Source: an uncultured Oscillospiraceae bacterium (GTDB lineage: Bacteria > Bacillota > Clostridia > Oscillospirales > Oscillospiraceae). Taken from it: a stretch of DNA of 32,223 nucleotides. The position numbers were made by a program, and so were the translations under genes. Location of the stretch: NCBI GenBank assembly GCA_944385765.1, contig CALWYL010000022.1, positions 1-32,223 of the forward strand, given 5' to 3'. The notes beneath the pieces are model-generated. The model saw only the letters and a program-made list of their open reading frames with translations. It had not been told where the DNA came from and made no database searches. Below, piece by piece: positions 1 through 10,657 of this stretch. The number at the start of each line of letters is the position of its first letter. The stretch's first letter is position 1.

Positions 1-42
1 GCCCAGCACATCGTGCTGGCGATAGCGGGGGCGGAGTCGTGA
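1..42 (+). CDS. 3' end of an unidentified upstream gene
   Basis: An open frame enters from the left edge and encodes 13 residues ending in AIAGAES before a TGA at 40-42. The stop overlaps the GTG start of the next gene in a GTGA arrangement, which is typical of translationally coupled genes. Nothing can be said about function from so short a tail. Confidence 0.45.
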   Translation, partial: AQHIVLAIAGAES

Positions 43-794
43 GGGGGCGCGCCCTGGCCCTTATTCTGGCCGCGGCGCTGTGCCTCTCCGCCTGCTCGGC
101 CGCCGGTGAGCCGCCGGCCGGCTCCCCTGCCGCGGCCTCCGGGGCCCCGGAGAGCGCCGACCCCCTGGGGGAGGCGCGCGAGCGGGCCCGGCGGGACATG
201 GCCGGCGCCGTGGAGCGCGCGCTGTCGGCGCTCGACGGGCATCCGCGCGGCGACCTGGGCGGGGAGACCGAGCCCTTCGACCCCGCCGACGCCTGGGAGG
301 GGTACGCGGACCTGACGGAGGAACAGCGGGCGTATCTGGACGCCGCGGCGGATTACATAGTGGAGAACATGCCGGCGGAGGCCTCCGCCTATGACAAATA
401 CCGCTACCTGGCCTGCGTGCTGAGCCTGCGGGCCGACTACGACTACGAGGTGCGGGAGGACAGGCTGAGCGAGACGCCCTACGGCGCGCTGGCCGAGGGG
501 AGGGCCGTCTGCTTCGGCTATGTCTACACCATGCAGTTCCTCTGCGAGCGGGCGGACCTCTACTGCTCCGCTGTGGAGGGCGTCGCCGCCTGGAACGGCG
601 AGGACCACGGCTGGAACCTGGCCATGCTGCCGGAGGGCAGCTACTATATGGACATAACCTGGTGCGACCAGTACGGGGACATAGAGAGCCGCGGCTGGGG
701 GGAGATGTTCATGGTCACCGAGGGGCGCATGGCGCAGGACCACGGCGACTGGGACGGAGGACCCGCCACGGGGACCGTGGAGTACTGGCCCTGA
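39..794 (+). CDS. Transglutaminase-like lipoprotein
   Basis: A 251-residue predicted lipoprotein. The N-terminus has a hydrophobic signal peptide and an LSAC lipobox with Cys19 as the probable lipidated residue, followed by a low-complexity Ala/Pro/Gly linker (about 20-45). The C-terminal half resembles the transglutaminase/papain-like core: Cys158 in GRAVCFGY, His190 in DHGWNLA and Asp205 in YMDITW are spaced like the Cys-His-Asp triad. Such surface proteins may act as proteases or cross-linking enzymes outside the membrane; the substrate here is unknown. The start is GTG at 39, overlapping the previous stop. Confident on fold and lipoprotein nature, not on activity. Confidence 0.8.
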   Translation: MRGRALALILAAALCLSACSAAGEPPAGSPAAASGAPESADPLGEARERARRDMAGAVERALSALDGHPRGDLGGETEPFDPADAWEGYADLTEEQRAYLDAAADYIVENMPAEASAYDKYRYLACVLSLRADYDYEVREDRLSETPYGALAEGRAVCFGYVYTMQFLCERADLYCSAVEGVAAWNGEDHGWNLAMLPEGSYYMDITWCDQYGDIESRGWGEMFMVTEGRMAQDHGDWDGGPATGTVEYWP

Positions 795-820
795 TTGGGT
801 GGCGGAGGGGAGGAGAGCAG

Positions 821-1354
821 ATGGATGATATCAATGGCGCCGTGCTGGAGACGGAGCGGCTGCGGCTGCGCCGCCTGCGGCCGGACGACTTCGGCAATCT
901 CTGCCTGATACTGCAGGACGCGGAGGCGATGTACGCGTACGAGCACGCCTTCTCCGACGCGGAGGTCCGGCAGTGGCTGGATAAGCAGCTCGCGAATTAC
1001 GCGCGTTACGGCTTCGGCCTCTGGGCCGTGGAGCTGAAGGGGAGCGGCGAATTCATAGGCCAGTGCGGCCTCACCATGCAGGGGACTCCGCGGGGCGAGA
1101 GGCTGGAGGTGGGCTATCTCTTCTGCCGCGCGCACTGGCACCGCGGCTACGCCACGGAGGCCGCGGCGGCGTGCATGGACTATGCCTTCGGCGCGCTGGG
1201 AGCGGACGAGGTCTGCTCCATAATCCGCGAGAACAACCTGGCCTCCCGCGCGGTGGCCGAGCGCAACGGCCTCGTGCCCGAGGGGCGCTTTACAAAGCAC
1301 TATTATGGGGTGGAAATGCCGCATATCGTGTATGTAAAGCGTAAAAAGTTTTGA
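821..1354 (+). CDS. GNAT-family N-acetyltransferase (RimJ/RimL-like)
   Basis: A 177-residue protein with the layout of RimJ/RimL-type acetyltransferases. LETERLRLRRLRPDD at the N-terminus is the usual first strand, and the acetyl-CoA-binding motif A lies around EVGYLFCRAHWHRGYATEAA, with the characteristic R-G-Y-A-T-E. Asn residues in IRENNLASRAVAERNGL form the common C-terminal motif. Members acetylate amino groups of proteins or small molecules; the substrate cannot be told. The ATG at 821 was chosen because a purine-rich GGAGGGGAGGAG lies just upstream; longer in-frame starts would run back into the preceding gene. It ends shortly before the promoter of the next operon. Confidence 0.85.
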   Translation: MDDINGAVLETERLRLRRLRPDDFGNLCLILQDAEAMYAYEHAFSDAEVRQWLDKQLANYARYGFGLWAVELKGSGEFIGQCGLTMQGTPRGERLEVGYLFCRAHWHRGYATEAAAACMDYAFGALGADEVCSIIRENNLASRAVAERNGLVPEGRFTKHYYGVEMPHIVYVKRKKF

Positions 1355-1371
1355 TTTTTCCCCCCTTCCCC

Positions 1372-1400
1372 TTGACAAGGGAGGGGGGCGATACTATAAT
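1372..1400 (+). promoter_or_regulatory. Near-consensus housekeeping promoter of the ANTAR-guaA-gatD operon
   Basis: TTGACA at 1372-1377 and TATAAT at 1395-1400 are separated by 17 bases, a perfect match to the housekeeping sigma-factor consensus. The -35 box lies in the centre of an imperfect inverted repeat (C-rich arm from about 1361, G-rich arm to 1389), which could serve as an operator; this is an inference. Transcription would begin near 1406, ahead of the structured leader. Confidence 0.85.
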
Positions 1401-1433
1401 GCTCCTGTAAATGAATAGACCAGTGCTAGACGT

Positions 1434-1451
1434 GTGAGCAATGGCGCTCAC
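1434..1451 (+). promoter_or_regulatory. ANTAR-type antiterminator hairpin with hexaloop
   Basis: GTGAGC (1434-1439) pairs perfectly with GCTCAC (1446-1451) around the six-base loop AATGGC (1440-1445). Known RNA targets of ANTAR proteins are short hairpins with hexanucleotide loops carrying A at position 1 and G at position 4, and this loop fits both. The 3' arm is also needed by the terminator at 1443-1505, so the two folds exclude each other. ANTAR targets usually have two such hairpins; the only upstream candidate (about 1416-1428) has a weak 3-bp stem and a 7-base loop, so the first hairpin is unproven. Confidence 0.7.
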
Positions 1452-1505
1452 CGATACCCAAAGGGCCCACAAGAGCCCTCTTTTGGCATCGGGAGCGTCT
1501 TTTTT
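1443..1505 (+). terminator. Leader (attenuator) terminator before the ANTAR gene
   Basis: A long imperfect stem joins GGCGCTC (1443-1449) to GAGCGTC (1493-1499, one G-U pair). It continues with CCGAT (1451-1455) paired to ATCGG (1488-1492) and further pairs up to about 1463/1480. A run of T follows at 1500-1505. It sits about 25 bases before the ANTAR coding sequence and re-uses the loop and 3' arm of the hexaloop hairpin, the classical arrangement for attenuation. Confidence 0.75.
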
Positions 1506-1530
1506 GTTTTTATGAGGGGAGGGCCAGCCT

Positions 1531-1743
1531 TTGTACACCTACGACGATGTGAAGATGCTTGTTGAAGAGGTGCGGCTCATGAACCGCGCCAAGCTGATAC
1601 TCATCAAGATGCGCGGCATGACGGAGGCCGAGGCCCACCGCTTCATAATCAAGACGGCCATGGACCGCTGCGTGAAAAAGCGCGCGGTGGCCGAGGACAT
1701 CATCAGATACCACGAGGAGCATGAGGACCATGAAAAGCGATGA
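1531..1743 (+). CDS. Stand-alone ANTAR-domain RNA-binding protein
   Basis: A 70-residue protein made almost entirely of one ANTAR domain (about residues 18-61). The pattern NRAKLILIKMRGMTEAEAHR followed by AMDRCVKKRAVAEDII matches the family's three-helix core, in which an A-K-x-x-L helix is followed by a T-E-x-E-A turn. ANTAR domains bind hexaloop RNA hairpins and prevent terminator formation. Most carry a receiver or sensor domain; none is present here, so the signal input is unclear. The start is TTG at 1531, supported by AGGGGAGG about 8 bases upstream; no in-frame ATG precedes it. It is first in the operon, directly behind a matching leader, so it probably controls its own transcript. 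It overlaps the guaA start by 14 bases. Confidence 0.8.
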   Translation: MYTYDDVKMLVEEVRLMNRAKLILIKMRGMTEAEAHRFIIKTAMDRCVKKRAVAEDIIRYHEEHEDHEKR

Positions 1744-3253
1744 AAAGGTTCTGATAGTAGATTTCGGCGGGCAGTACAAGGAGCTTATCGCCCGCCGCGT
1801 GCGCGAGTGCGGCGTGCTGTCGCTGATAGTGCCGAACACCAGGACGGCGGAGGAGATAGCGGCGATGGAGCCCATAGGGCTCATATTCACCGGAGGGCCG
1901 CAGAGCGCCTATGCCGCGGACGCGCCGCGCTGCGACCCCGCGCTGTTTTCCCTGGGCGTGCCGGTGCTGGGCATCTGCTACGGCATGCAGCTCATGTGCC
2001 ACATGCTGGGAGGCGAGGTATCGAGATGCGAGAGCAGCGAATACGGCGCCACCCGGGCCAGGCTGGAGAGCAGCGCGCTGTTTTCCGGCTGCGAGGGCGT
2101 CAGCGAGGTGCTGATGAGCCACACCGACAGGGTGAGCCGTGTGCCGGAGGGCTTTGAGGTCACGGCTTCCACGGAGCTCTGCCCCGTGGCGGCCATGGAG
2201 GACGCCGGGCGGGGGATGTACGCCGTGCAGTTCCACCCGGAGACAGAGCGCACGGAGCGCGGGCGGGAGATTATACACAACTTCCTCTACGGAATCTGCC
2301 GGGCGCAGGGAGGCTACGACATGGCCGGCTATCTCTCCGAGCAGACGGAGCGCATACGCGCTCGCGTGGGCGGGGGCAGCGTGCTGCTGGGCCTCTCCGG
2401 AGGCGTGGACTCCTCCGTGGCCGCGGCGCTGCTCAGCGAGGCCGTGCCCGGCAGGCTCACCTGCATCTACATCGACCACGGCTTCATGCGCAAGAACGAG
2501 ACGGAGGAGATAAAGTCCGCCTTCTCCCGGCGCAAGCTGAACCTGATATGCATAGACGCGCGCGAGCGCTTCCTGCGCCGCATCGCCGGCGTGACCGACC
2601 CCGAGCGCAAGCGCAAGCTGATAGGCGAGGAGTTCGTGCGCACCTTTGAGGACGCGGCCAGGGACTGCGGCTCGCCCGAATTCCTGGCCCAGGGGACCAT
2701 CTATCCCGACATCGTGGAGTCCGGCACGCACTCGGCCGTCATCAAGAGCCACCACAATGTGGGCGGCCTGCCGGCGGACATGGGCTTCAAGGGCGTGATA
2801 GAGCCGCTCTCCGGGCTCTTCAAGGACGAGGTGCGCAAGCTGGGGCTGCTGCTGGGCCTGCCGCGCAGGCTGGTGTACCGCCAGCCCTTCCCGGGGCCCG
2901 GCCTGGCCATACGCATAATCGGCGAGGTGACGGAGAAGAAGCTGGAGATGCTGCGCGAGGCGGACGCCATAGTGCGCGAGGAGATAGGCTCCTCCCGCTC
3001 GCGCGCCGACCAGTATTTCGCCGTGCTCACCAACACCCGCAGCGTGGGCGTGATGGGCGACGACCGCACCTACGACTACGCCCTGGCCGTGAGGGCGGTG
3101 GAGACCAACGACTTCATGACGGGGGAGTTCGCGCACCTGCCCTACGCGCTGCTCTCGCGCATCTCCTCCCGGATAACGAACGAGGTGCGGGGCATAAACC
3201 GCGTGGTCTACGACATCACGGGCAAACCCCCGGCCACCATAGAGTGGGAGTGA
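1730..3253 (+). CDS. guaA: GMP synthase (glutamine-hydrolysing)
   Basis: Converts XMP to GMP using ATP and glutamine in the cytoplasm, the last step of guanine nucleotide synthesis. It is 507 residues, a normal length for fused GuaA. The N-terminal class I glutamine amidotransferase has Cys83 in GICYGMQ and His169/Glu171 in QFHPE. The ATP pyrophosphatase domain follows with the P-loop SGGVDSS (223-229). The C-terminal dimerisation domain ends with the familiar NRVVYDITGKPPATIEWE. ATG 1730 is preferred to the in-frame ATG 1721 because GAGGAG (1714-1719) is 10 bases before 1730 but only 1 base before 1721. It is translationally coupled to the ANTAR gene. Confidence 0.97.
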   Translation: MKSDEKVLIVDFGGQYKELIARRVRECGVLSLIVPNTRTAEEIAAMEPIGLIFTGGPQSAYAADAPRCDPALFSLGVPVLGICYGMQLMCHMLGGEVSRCESSEYGATRARLESSALFSGCEGVSEVLMSHTDRVSRVPEGFEVTASTELCPVAAMEDAGRGMYAVQFHPETERTERGREIIHNFLYGICRAQGGYDMAGYLSEQTERIRARVGGGSVLLGLSGGVDSSVAAALLSEAVPGRLTCIYIDHGFMRKNETEEIKSAFSRRKLNLICIDARERFLRRIAGVTDPERKRKLIGEEFVRTFEDAARDCGSPEFLAQGTIYPDIVESGTHSAVIKSHHNVGGLPADMGFKGVIEPLSGLFKDEVRKLGLLLGLPRRLVYRQPFPGPGLAIRIIGEVTEKKLEMLREADAIVREEIGSSRSRADQYFAVLTNTRSVGVMGDDRTYDYALAVRAVETNDFMTGEFAHLPYALLSRISSRITNEVRGINRVVYDITGKPPATIEWE

Positions 3254-3257
3254 GCAT

Positions 3258-3902
3258 ATGAGAGTCATCGACCTGACACACACCATCCGCGAGGGCATGC
3301 CGGTATACCCGGGCACGGAGCCGCCGCGCCTCACGCCGGCCTGCGGCTATGAGCGGGACGGCTTCCGGGAGACGCTGCTGCAGCTGTACTCCCACACGGG
3401 GACCCACGTGGACCCGCCCGCGCACCTGTTCGCGGAGGGGACCACCCTGGACCGGCTGCCGCCGGAGCAGTTCATCGGCAGGGCCCTCGTCATAGACTGC
3501 CGCGACCTGGCCGCGGGGGAGGGCATCACCGCGGAGCGCATCTCCCGCCGCGGGGAGCTGGCGGAGAGGGCGGACTTCCTGCTCTTCAACCTGGGCTGGG
3601 ACAGGTACTGGGGGACGGAGGCCTACTACGGCGACTACCCCTGCCTGGACGAGGGGGCGCTCGAGTACATCCTGCGGGGGGACTACAAGGGGATAGGCTT
3701 CGACGTGATTGGGCTCGACCCCATCTCCGACACGGAGCTGACAAGGCACAGGAGGCTGTTCAGCGGGCGGGACATGGTGAACATAGAGAACCTGACCAAC
3801 CTGGAGCAGTGCGGGGACGGGCTCTTCTGGTTCGGCTGCTTCCCCCTGAAGGTGGCGGACTCCGACGGCGCCCCGGCGAGGGCCCTGGCCTGGTTCGATT
3901 AG
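3258..3902 (+). CDS. Cyclase-family metal-dependent hydrolase (kynurenine formamidase-like)
   Basis: A 214-residue member of the cyclase/KynB superfamily. Evidence is the metal-binding signature HTGTHVDPPAHL (about residues 47-58) together with VIDLTHTIREGMPVYPG at the N-terminus and IGFDVIGLDPI later on, all typical of the family. Members hydrolyse N-formylkynurenine or other amides, or cyclise small molecules. No tryptophan catabolism gene is nearby, so the substrate is open. It lies 4 bases after guaA inside the operon, with a GGGAG ribosome site in the guaA end. Confidence 0.85.
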   Translation: MRVIDLTHTIREGMPVYPGTEPPRLTPACGYERDGFRETLLQLYSHTGTHVDPPAHLFAEGTTLDRLPPEQFIGRALVIDCRDLAAGEGITAERISRRGELAERADFLLFNLGWDRYWGTEAYYGDYPCLDEGALEYILRGDYKGIGFDVIGLDPISDTELTRHRRLFSGRDMVNIENLTNLEQCGDGLFWFGCFPLKVADSDGAPARALAWFD

Positions 3903-3933
3903 GCCGCGCGCGGCCTGCATGGAGGGAGAGCAT

Positions 3934-4506
3934 ATGAGGCTGCTGCTGGTGAGGCACGGGGAGACCGACTGGAACGCCGCGGGGAGGATACAGGGCGCGA
4001 CCGACACGCCGCTCAACGCGCGCGGCCGGGAGCAGGCCCTCGCCCTGGCGGGGAAGCTGCGATACGAGCGCCCGGCGCGGCTCTGCACCAGCCCGCTGCG
4101 CCGCGCCGTGGAGACGGCGGAGATAATCGGCGCGGAGCTGGGCCTGGCGCCGGAGAGGCTGGACGCGCTGCGGGAGATATCCTTCGGTGCCTGGGAGGGC
4201 TGCTCCTGGGAGGAGATACAGCGCCGCTGGCCGGGCGACTTCGCCTGGTGCGAGGGCGACCGGCTCAACAGGGCGCCTCCGGGCGGCGAGAGCTACGCGC
4301 AGCTGATGGAGCGCGCCCTGCCGGCCGTGGAGGCCCTCAGGCGGGAGCCGGGGGGCACGGCCGTGGCCGTGTGCCACAGCGCGGTGATACGGGCGGTGCT
4401 CTGCGCGCTCCGCGGGTGGACCATAGGCGAGGGCTATGAGCGCCTGAGGATAAAGAACAGCTCCGTGACCGAGCTGGCTGACCTGAGCGGGGAAAAAGGG
4501 GGATAA
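3934..4506 (+). CDS. Histidine phosphatase family protein (phosphoglycerate mutase/CobC-like)
   Basis: A 190-residue protein starting MRLLLVRHGETDWN, which contains the catalytic RHG motif. It is followed by GRIQGATDTPLNARG and a second conserved histidine in VAVCHSAVIRAVL. The size and sequence suit the CobC/GpmB-like phosphatase branch (alpha-ribazole phosphatase or a broad phosphatase) rather than glycolytic mutase. ATG 3934 was chosen over ATG 3919 because GGAGGGAGAG (3921-3930) sits at the right distance from 3934. No cobalamin gene is adjacent, so the substrate is unknown. It sits 31 bases after the cyclase gene and 3 bases before pyrG. Confidence 0.87.
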   Translation: MRLLLVRHGETDWNAAGRIQGATDTPLNARGREQALALAGKLRYERPARLCTSPLRRAVETAEIIGAELGLAPERLDALREISFGAWEGCSWEEIQRRWPGDFAWCEGDRLNRAPPGGESYAQLMERALPAVEALRREPGGTAVAVCHSAVIRAVLCALRGWTIGEGYERLRIKNSSVTELADLSGEKGG

Positions 4507-7952
<3,446 letters not shown>

Positions 7953-7958
7953 TTGCAA

Positions 7959-9395
7959 GTGAAAGACAGATACGAAAGCCCCCTCTGCTCGCGCTACGCC
8001 AGCGAGCGCATGCAGTACATCTTCTCCCCGGACTACAAGTTCCTCACCTGGCACAGGCTCTGGCTCTCCCTGGCGGAGCGGGAGATGGAGCTGGGCCTCG
8101 GCGTGACCGCCGGCCAGGTGGCCGAGCTGCGCGCCAACCTCGAGATTATAGACTACGAGGCCGCCGCGCGCTATGAGCGCGAGCTGCGGCACGACGTGAT
8201 GGCCCACATCAGGGCGTGGGGCGACCACTGCCCCACGGCCCGCGGCATAATCCACCTGGGCGCCACCAGCTGCTATGTGGACGACAACGGCGACCTCATA
8301 GCCTACCGCGACGCCCTGCGGCAGCTGCGCGCGCTGCTCATAAACGCCGTGGCCGCCCTGGCGGACTTCGCGGAGCGGGAGAAGGACACGCCCGTCCTGG
8401 CCTACACCCACTACCAGGCCGCCCAGCCCACCACCGTGGGCAAGAGGGCCTGCATGTGGCTGCAGGACCTGCTCTTTGACCTGGAGCGGCTGGATTTCGA
8501 GCTCGAGCGGCTGCCCTTCTACGGCTGCAAGGGGGCCACGGGCACGGGCGCCAGCTTCCTCGCCCTCTTCAGCGGCGACGCGGAGCGGGCCATGGAGCTC
8601 GAGCGGCGCATAGCCCGCGACATGGGCTTCGAGCGCGTGCTGCCCATCTGCGGGCAGACCTACACCAGGAAGATTGACTCCTTCCTGCTCAACGTCCTCT
8701 CCGGCATCGCCCAGAGCGCGGCCAAGATGGCCACGGACCTCAGGCTGATGGCCCACGAGAAGGAGTTCGACGAGCCCTTCACCAGCTCCCAGGTGGGCTC
8801 CAGCGCCATGGCCTACAAGCGCAACCCCATGCGCTGCGAGCGCATCTGCTCCCTGGCGCGATACGTGGTGGCCGACGCGCTCAACCCGGCCATGACCGCC
8901 TCCACCCAGTGGCTGGAGCGCACGCTGGACGACTCGGCCAACCGCCGCATCTCCCTGCCGGAGGCCTTCCTGGCGGTGGACGCCATACTGAGCCTGGTGA
9001 TAAACGTGGTCTCCGGCTGCACGGTGTACCCCGCCATCATGGAGCGGCACCTGCGCGAGGAGCTGCCCTTCCTGGCCACGGAGAACATCCTCATGCGGGC
9101 GGTGGCCCTGGGCGGGGACCGCCAGGAGCTGCACGAGGTCATACGCGGGTATTCGGTGGAGACGGCCCGGCGCATGAAGGAGACCGGCTGCCCCAACGAC
9201 CTGGAGGAGAAGCTGCTCGCCGACGGGCGCTTCCACCTGGGCCGGGAGGAGCTGGACGAGCTGCTGGACATGAGGAAATTCGTGGGCATGGCCCCGCGCC
9301 AGACGGAGGACTTCCTCAGAGACGCGGTGCGCCCGCTGCTGGAGGCCAACGCCGACAGCATAGGCCGCGACGAGAGGGGCGAGATAAAATGCTGA
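7959..9395 (+). CDS. purB: Adenylosuccinate lyase
   Basis: Catalyses two fumarate-releasing steps, SAICAR to AICAR and adenylosuccinate to AMP. It is 478 residues and carries the fumarase/aspartase superfamily signature GSSAMAYKRNPMRCE. HLGATSCYVDDNGD and the TAYTHYQ-like AYTHYQAAQPTTVGKRA are further matches. The length and C-terminus resemble the longer, eukaryote-like PurB group. GTG 7959 is preferred over TTG 7953 because the GGAG at 7946-7949 is 9 bases from the GTG but only 3 from the TTG. The 3' end overlaps purA by 7 bases. Confidence 0.95.
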   Translation: MKDRYESPLCSRYASERMQYIFSPDYKFLTWHRLWLSLAEREMELGLGVTAGQVAELRANLEIIDYEAAARYERELRHDVMAHIRAWGDHCPTARGIIHLGATSCYVDDNGDLIAYRDALRQLRALLINAVAALADFAEREKDTPVLAYTHYQAAQPTTVGKRACMWLQDLLFDLERLDFELERLPFYGCKGATGTGASFLALFSGDAERAMELERRIARDMGFERVLPICGQTYTRKIDSFLLNVLSGIAQSAAKMATDLRLMAHEKEFDEPFTSSQVGSSAMAYKRNPMRCERICSLARYVVADALNPAMTASTQWLERTLDDSANRRISLPEAFLAVDAILSLVINVVSGCTVYPAIMERHLREELPFLATENILMRAVALGGDRQELHEVIRGYSVETARRMKETGCPNDLEEKLLADGRFHLGREELDELLDMRKFVGMAPRQTEDFLRDAVRPLLEANADSIGRDERGEIKC

Positions 9396-10657
9396 CTGCC
9401 ATAGTGGGCGTGAACTGGGGCGACGAGGGCAAGGGCCGCATGGTGGACCTGCTGAGCGCCGGAGCGGACATCGTGGCCCGCTACCAGGGCGGCAACAACG
9501 CCGGGCACACCGTGGTGAATGAGCGGGGCAGGTTCATACTGAACCTGCTGCCCAGCGGCATACTGCGCGAGGGCACGGTGAACGTCATGGGCCCCGGCAT
9601 GGTGATTGACATCGAGCACCTGCGCCGCGAGCTGGAGCAGCTGGCGGAGCGCGGGGTGTCCGCCGGGCCGGAACGGCTGGTGATAAGCGACCGGGCCACC
9701 ATCTGCATGCCCTACCACCGGGAGCTGGACGGCCTGGAGGAGGACCGGCTGGCAGAGCACAAATTCGGCTCCACCCGCCGGGGCATAGCCCCCGTCTACG
9801 CCGACAAGTACATGAAAAAGGCCCTCCGCATGGGCGACCTGCTGCACGCGGAGGGGCTGAGGGGGCGATTGAGGGAGATAGTGGAGTGGAAGAACCTCAC
9901 CATGAGCTCCTACGGCCGCACGGTGGACGCGGACGAGATGTACGACTGGCTGATGGCCAACGGCGAGGGGCTGCTGCCATATATAAAGGACGCGTCCGCC
10001 TATCTGGGCCGGGCCATAGACTCCGGGCTGAATGTGATGTTCGAGGCCCAGCTGGGCGCCCTGAGGGACATAGACTACGGCATTTACCCCTACACCAGCT
10101 CGTCGAACACCCTGGCATCTTACGCGCCCATCGGCGCCGGCGTGCCGGGCAGGCGGCTGGACAGGGTGATAGGCATCATGAAGGCCTACTCGAGCTGCGT
10201 GGGCGAGGGGCCCTTCACCTGCGAGTTCCACGGCGCGGAGGCCGAGAGGCTGCGCGAGGCCGGCGGCGAGTACGGCGCGGCCACCGGCCGGCCCAGGCGC
10301 GTGGGCGGCTTCGACGTGGTGGCCAGCCGCTACGGCGTGCGCGTGCAGGGGGCCACGGAGCTCGCGCTGACCAAGCTGGACGTGCTCTCGGCCCTGCCTG
10401 AGATACCCGTGTGCACCGCCTACGAGGTGGACGGGGAGCGGACAGGCTCCTTCCCCAGCGGGGGCGCGCTGGAGCGGGCGAAGCCCGTATACGAGTACCT
10501 GCCCGGCTTCCCGGGGGCGGACATCTCCGGCTGCCGGAGCTTTGCCGACCTGCCCGCGGCGGCTCAGAGGTATGTGCGCTACGTGGAGGAGGCCGTGTCC
10601 TGCCGCATAAGCTACGTCTCCGTGGGGGCGGAGAGGGAGGAGTACATCAGGCTATGA
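9389..10657 (+). CDS. purA: Adenylosuccinate synthase
   Basis: Joins IMP and aspartate with GTP hydrolysis, the first committed step to AMP. It has 422 residues, the family norm. The N-terminus MLTAIVGVNWGDEGKGRMVD contains the GTP-binding GDEGKG loop (11-16) with the catalytic Asp/His elements GGNNAGHT. The IMP-binding segment near STRRGIAPVYADK and C-terminal GATELALTKLDVL are typical. With purB next door the pair makes AMP from IMP, while guaA in the same operon makes GMP. Confidence 0.97.
   Translation: MLTAIVGVNWGDEGKGRMVDLLSAGADIVARYQGGNNAGHTVVNERGRFILNLLPSGILREGTVNVMGPGMVIDIEHLRRELEQLAERGVSAGPERLVISDRATICMPYHRELDGLEEDRLAEHKFGSTRRGIAPVYADKYMKKALRMGDLLHAEGLRGRLREIVEWKNLTMSSYGRTVDADEMYDWLMANGEGLLPYIKDASAYLGRAIDSGLNVMFEAQLGALRDIDYGIYPYTSSSNTLASYAPIGAGVPGRRLDRVIGIMKAYSSCVGEGPFTCEFHGAEAERLREAGGEYGAATGRPRRVGGFDVVASRYGVRVQGATELALTKLDVLSALPEIPVCTAYEVDGERTGSFPSGGALERAKPVYEYLPGFPGADISGCRSFADLPAAAQRYVRYVEEAVSCRISYVSVGAEREEYIRL

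Noticed and set aside
1406..1510. Purine or other metabolite riboswitch ahead of guaA
   Set aside because: The leader does not show the purine, PRPP, ZTP or glutamine aptamer cores I know; the A1/G4 hexaloop overlapping a terminator and the ANTAR gene that follows explain it better.
1703..3334. Long minus-strand frames opposite guaA, and similar long frames opposite pyrG, glmS, purB, DUF4914 and others
   Set aside because: Very GC-rich DNA leaves antisense frames open; their translations are low-complexity (His, Val, Ala, Arg-rich) with no domain, while the opposite strand encodes clear conserved enzymes.
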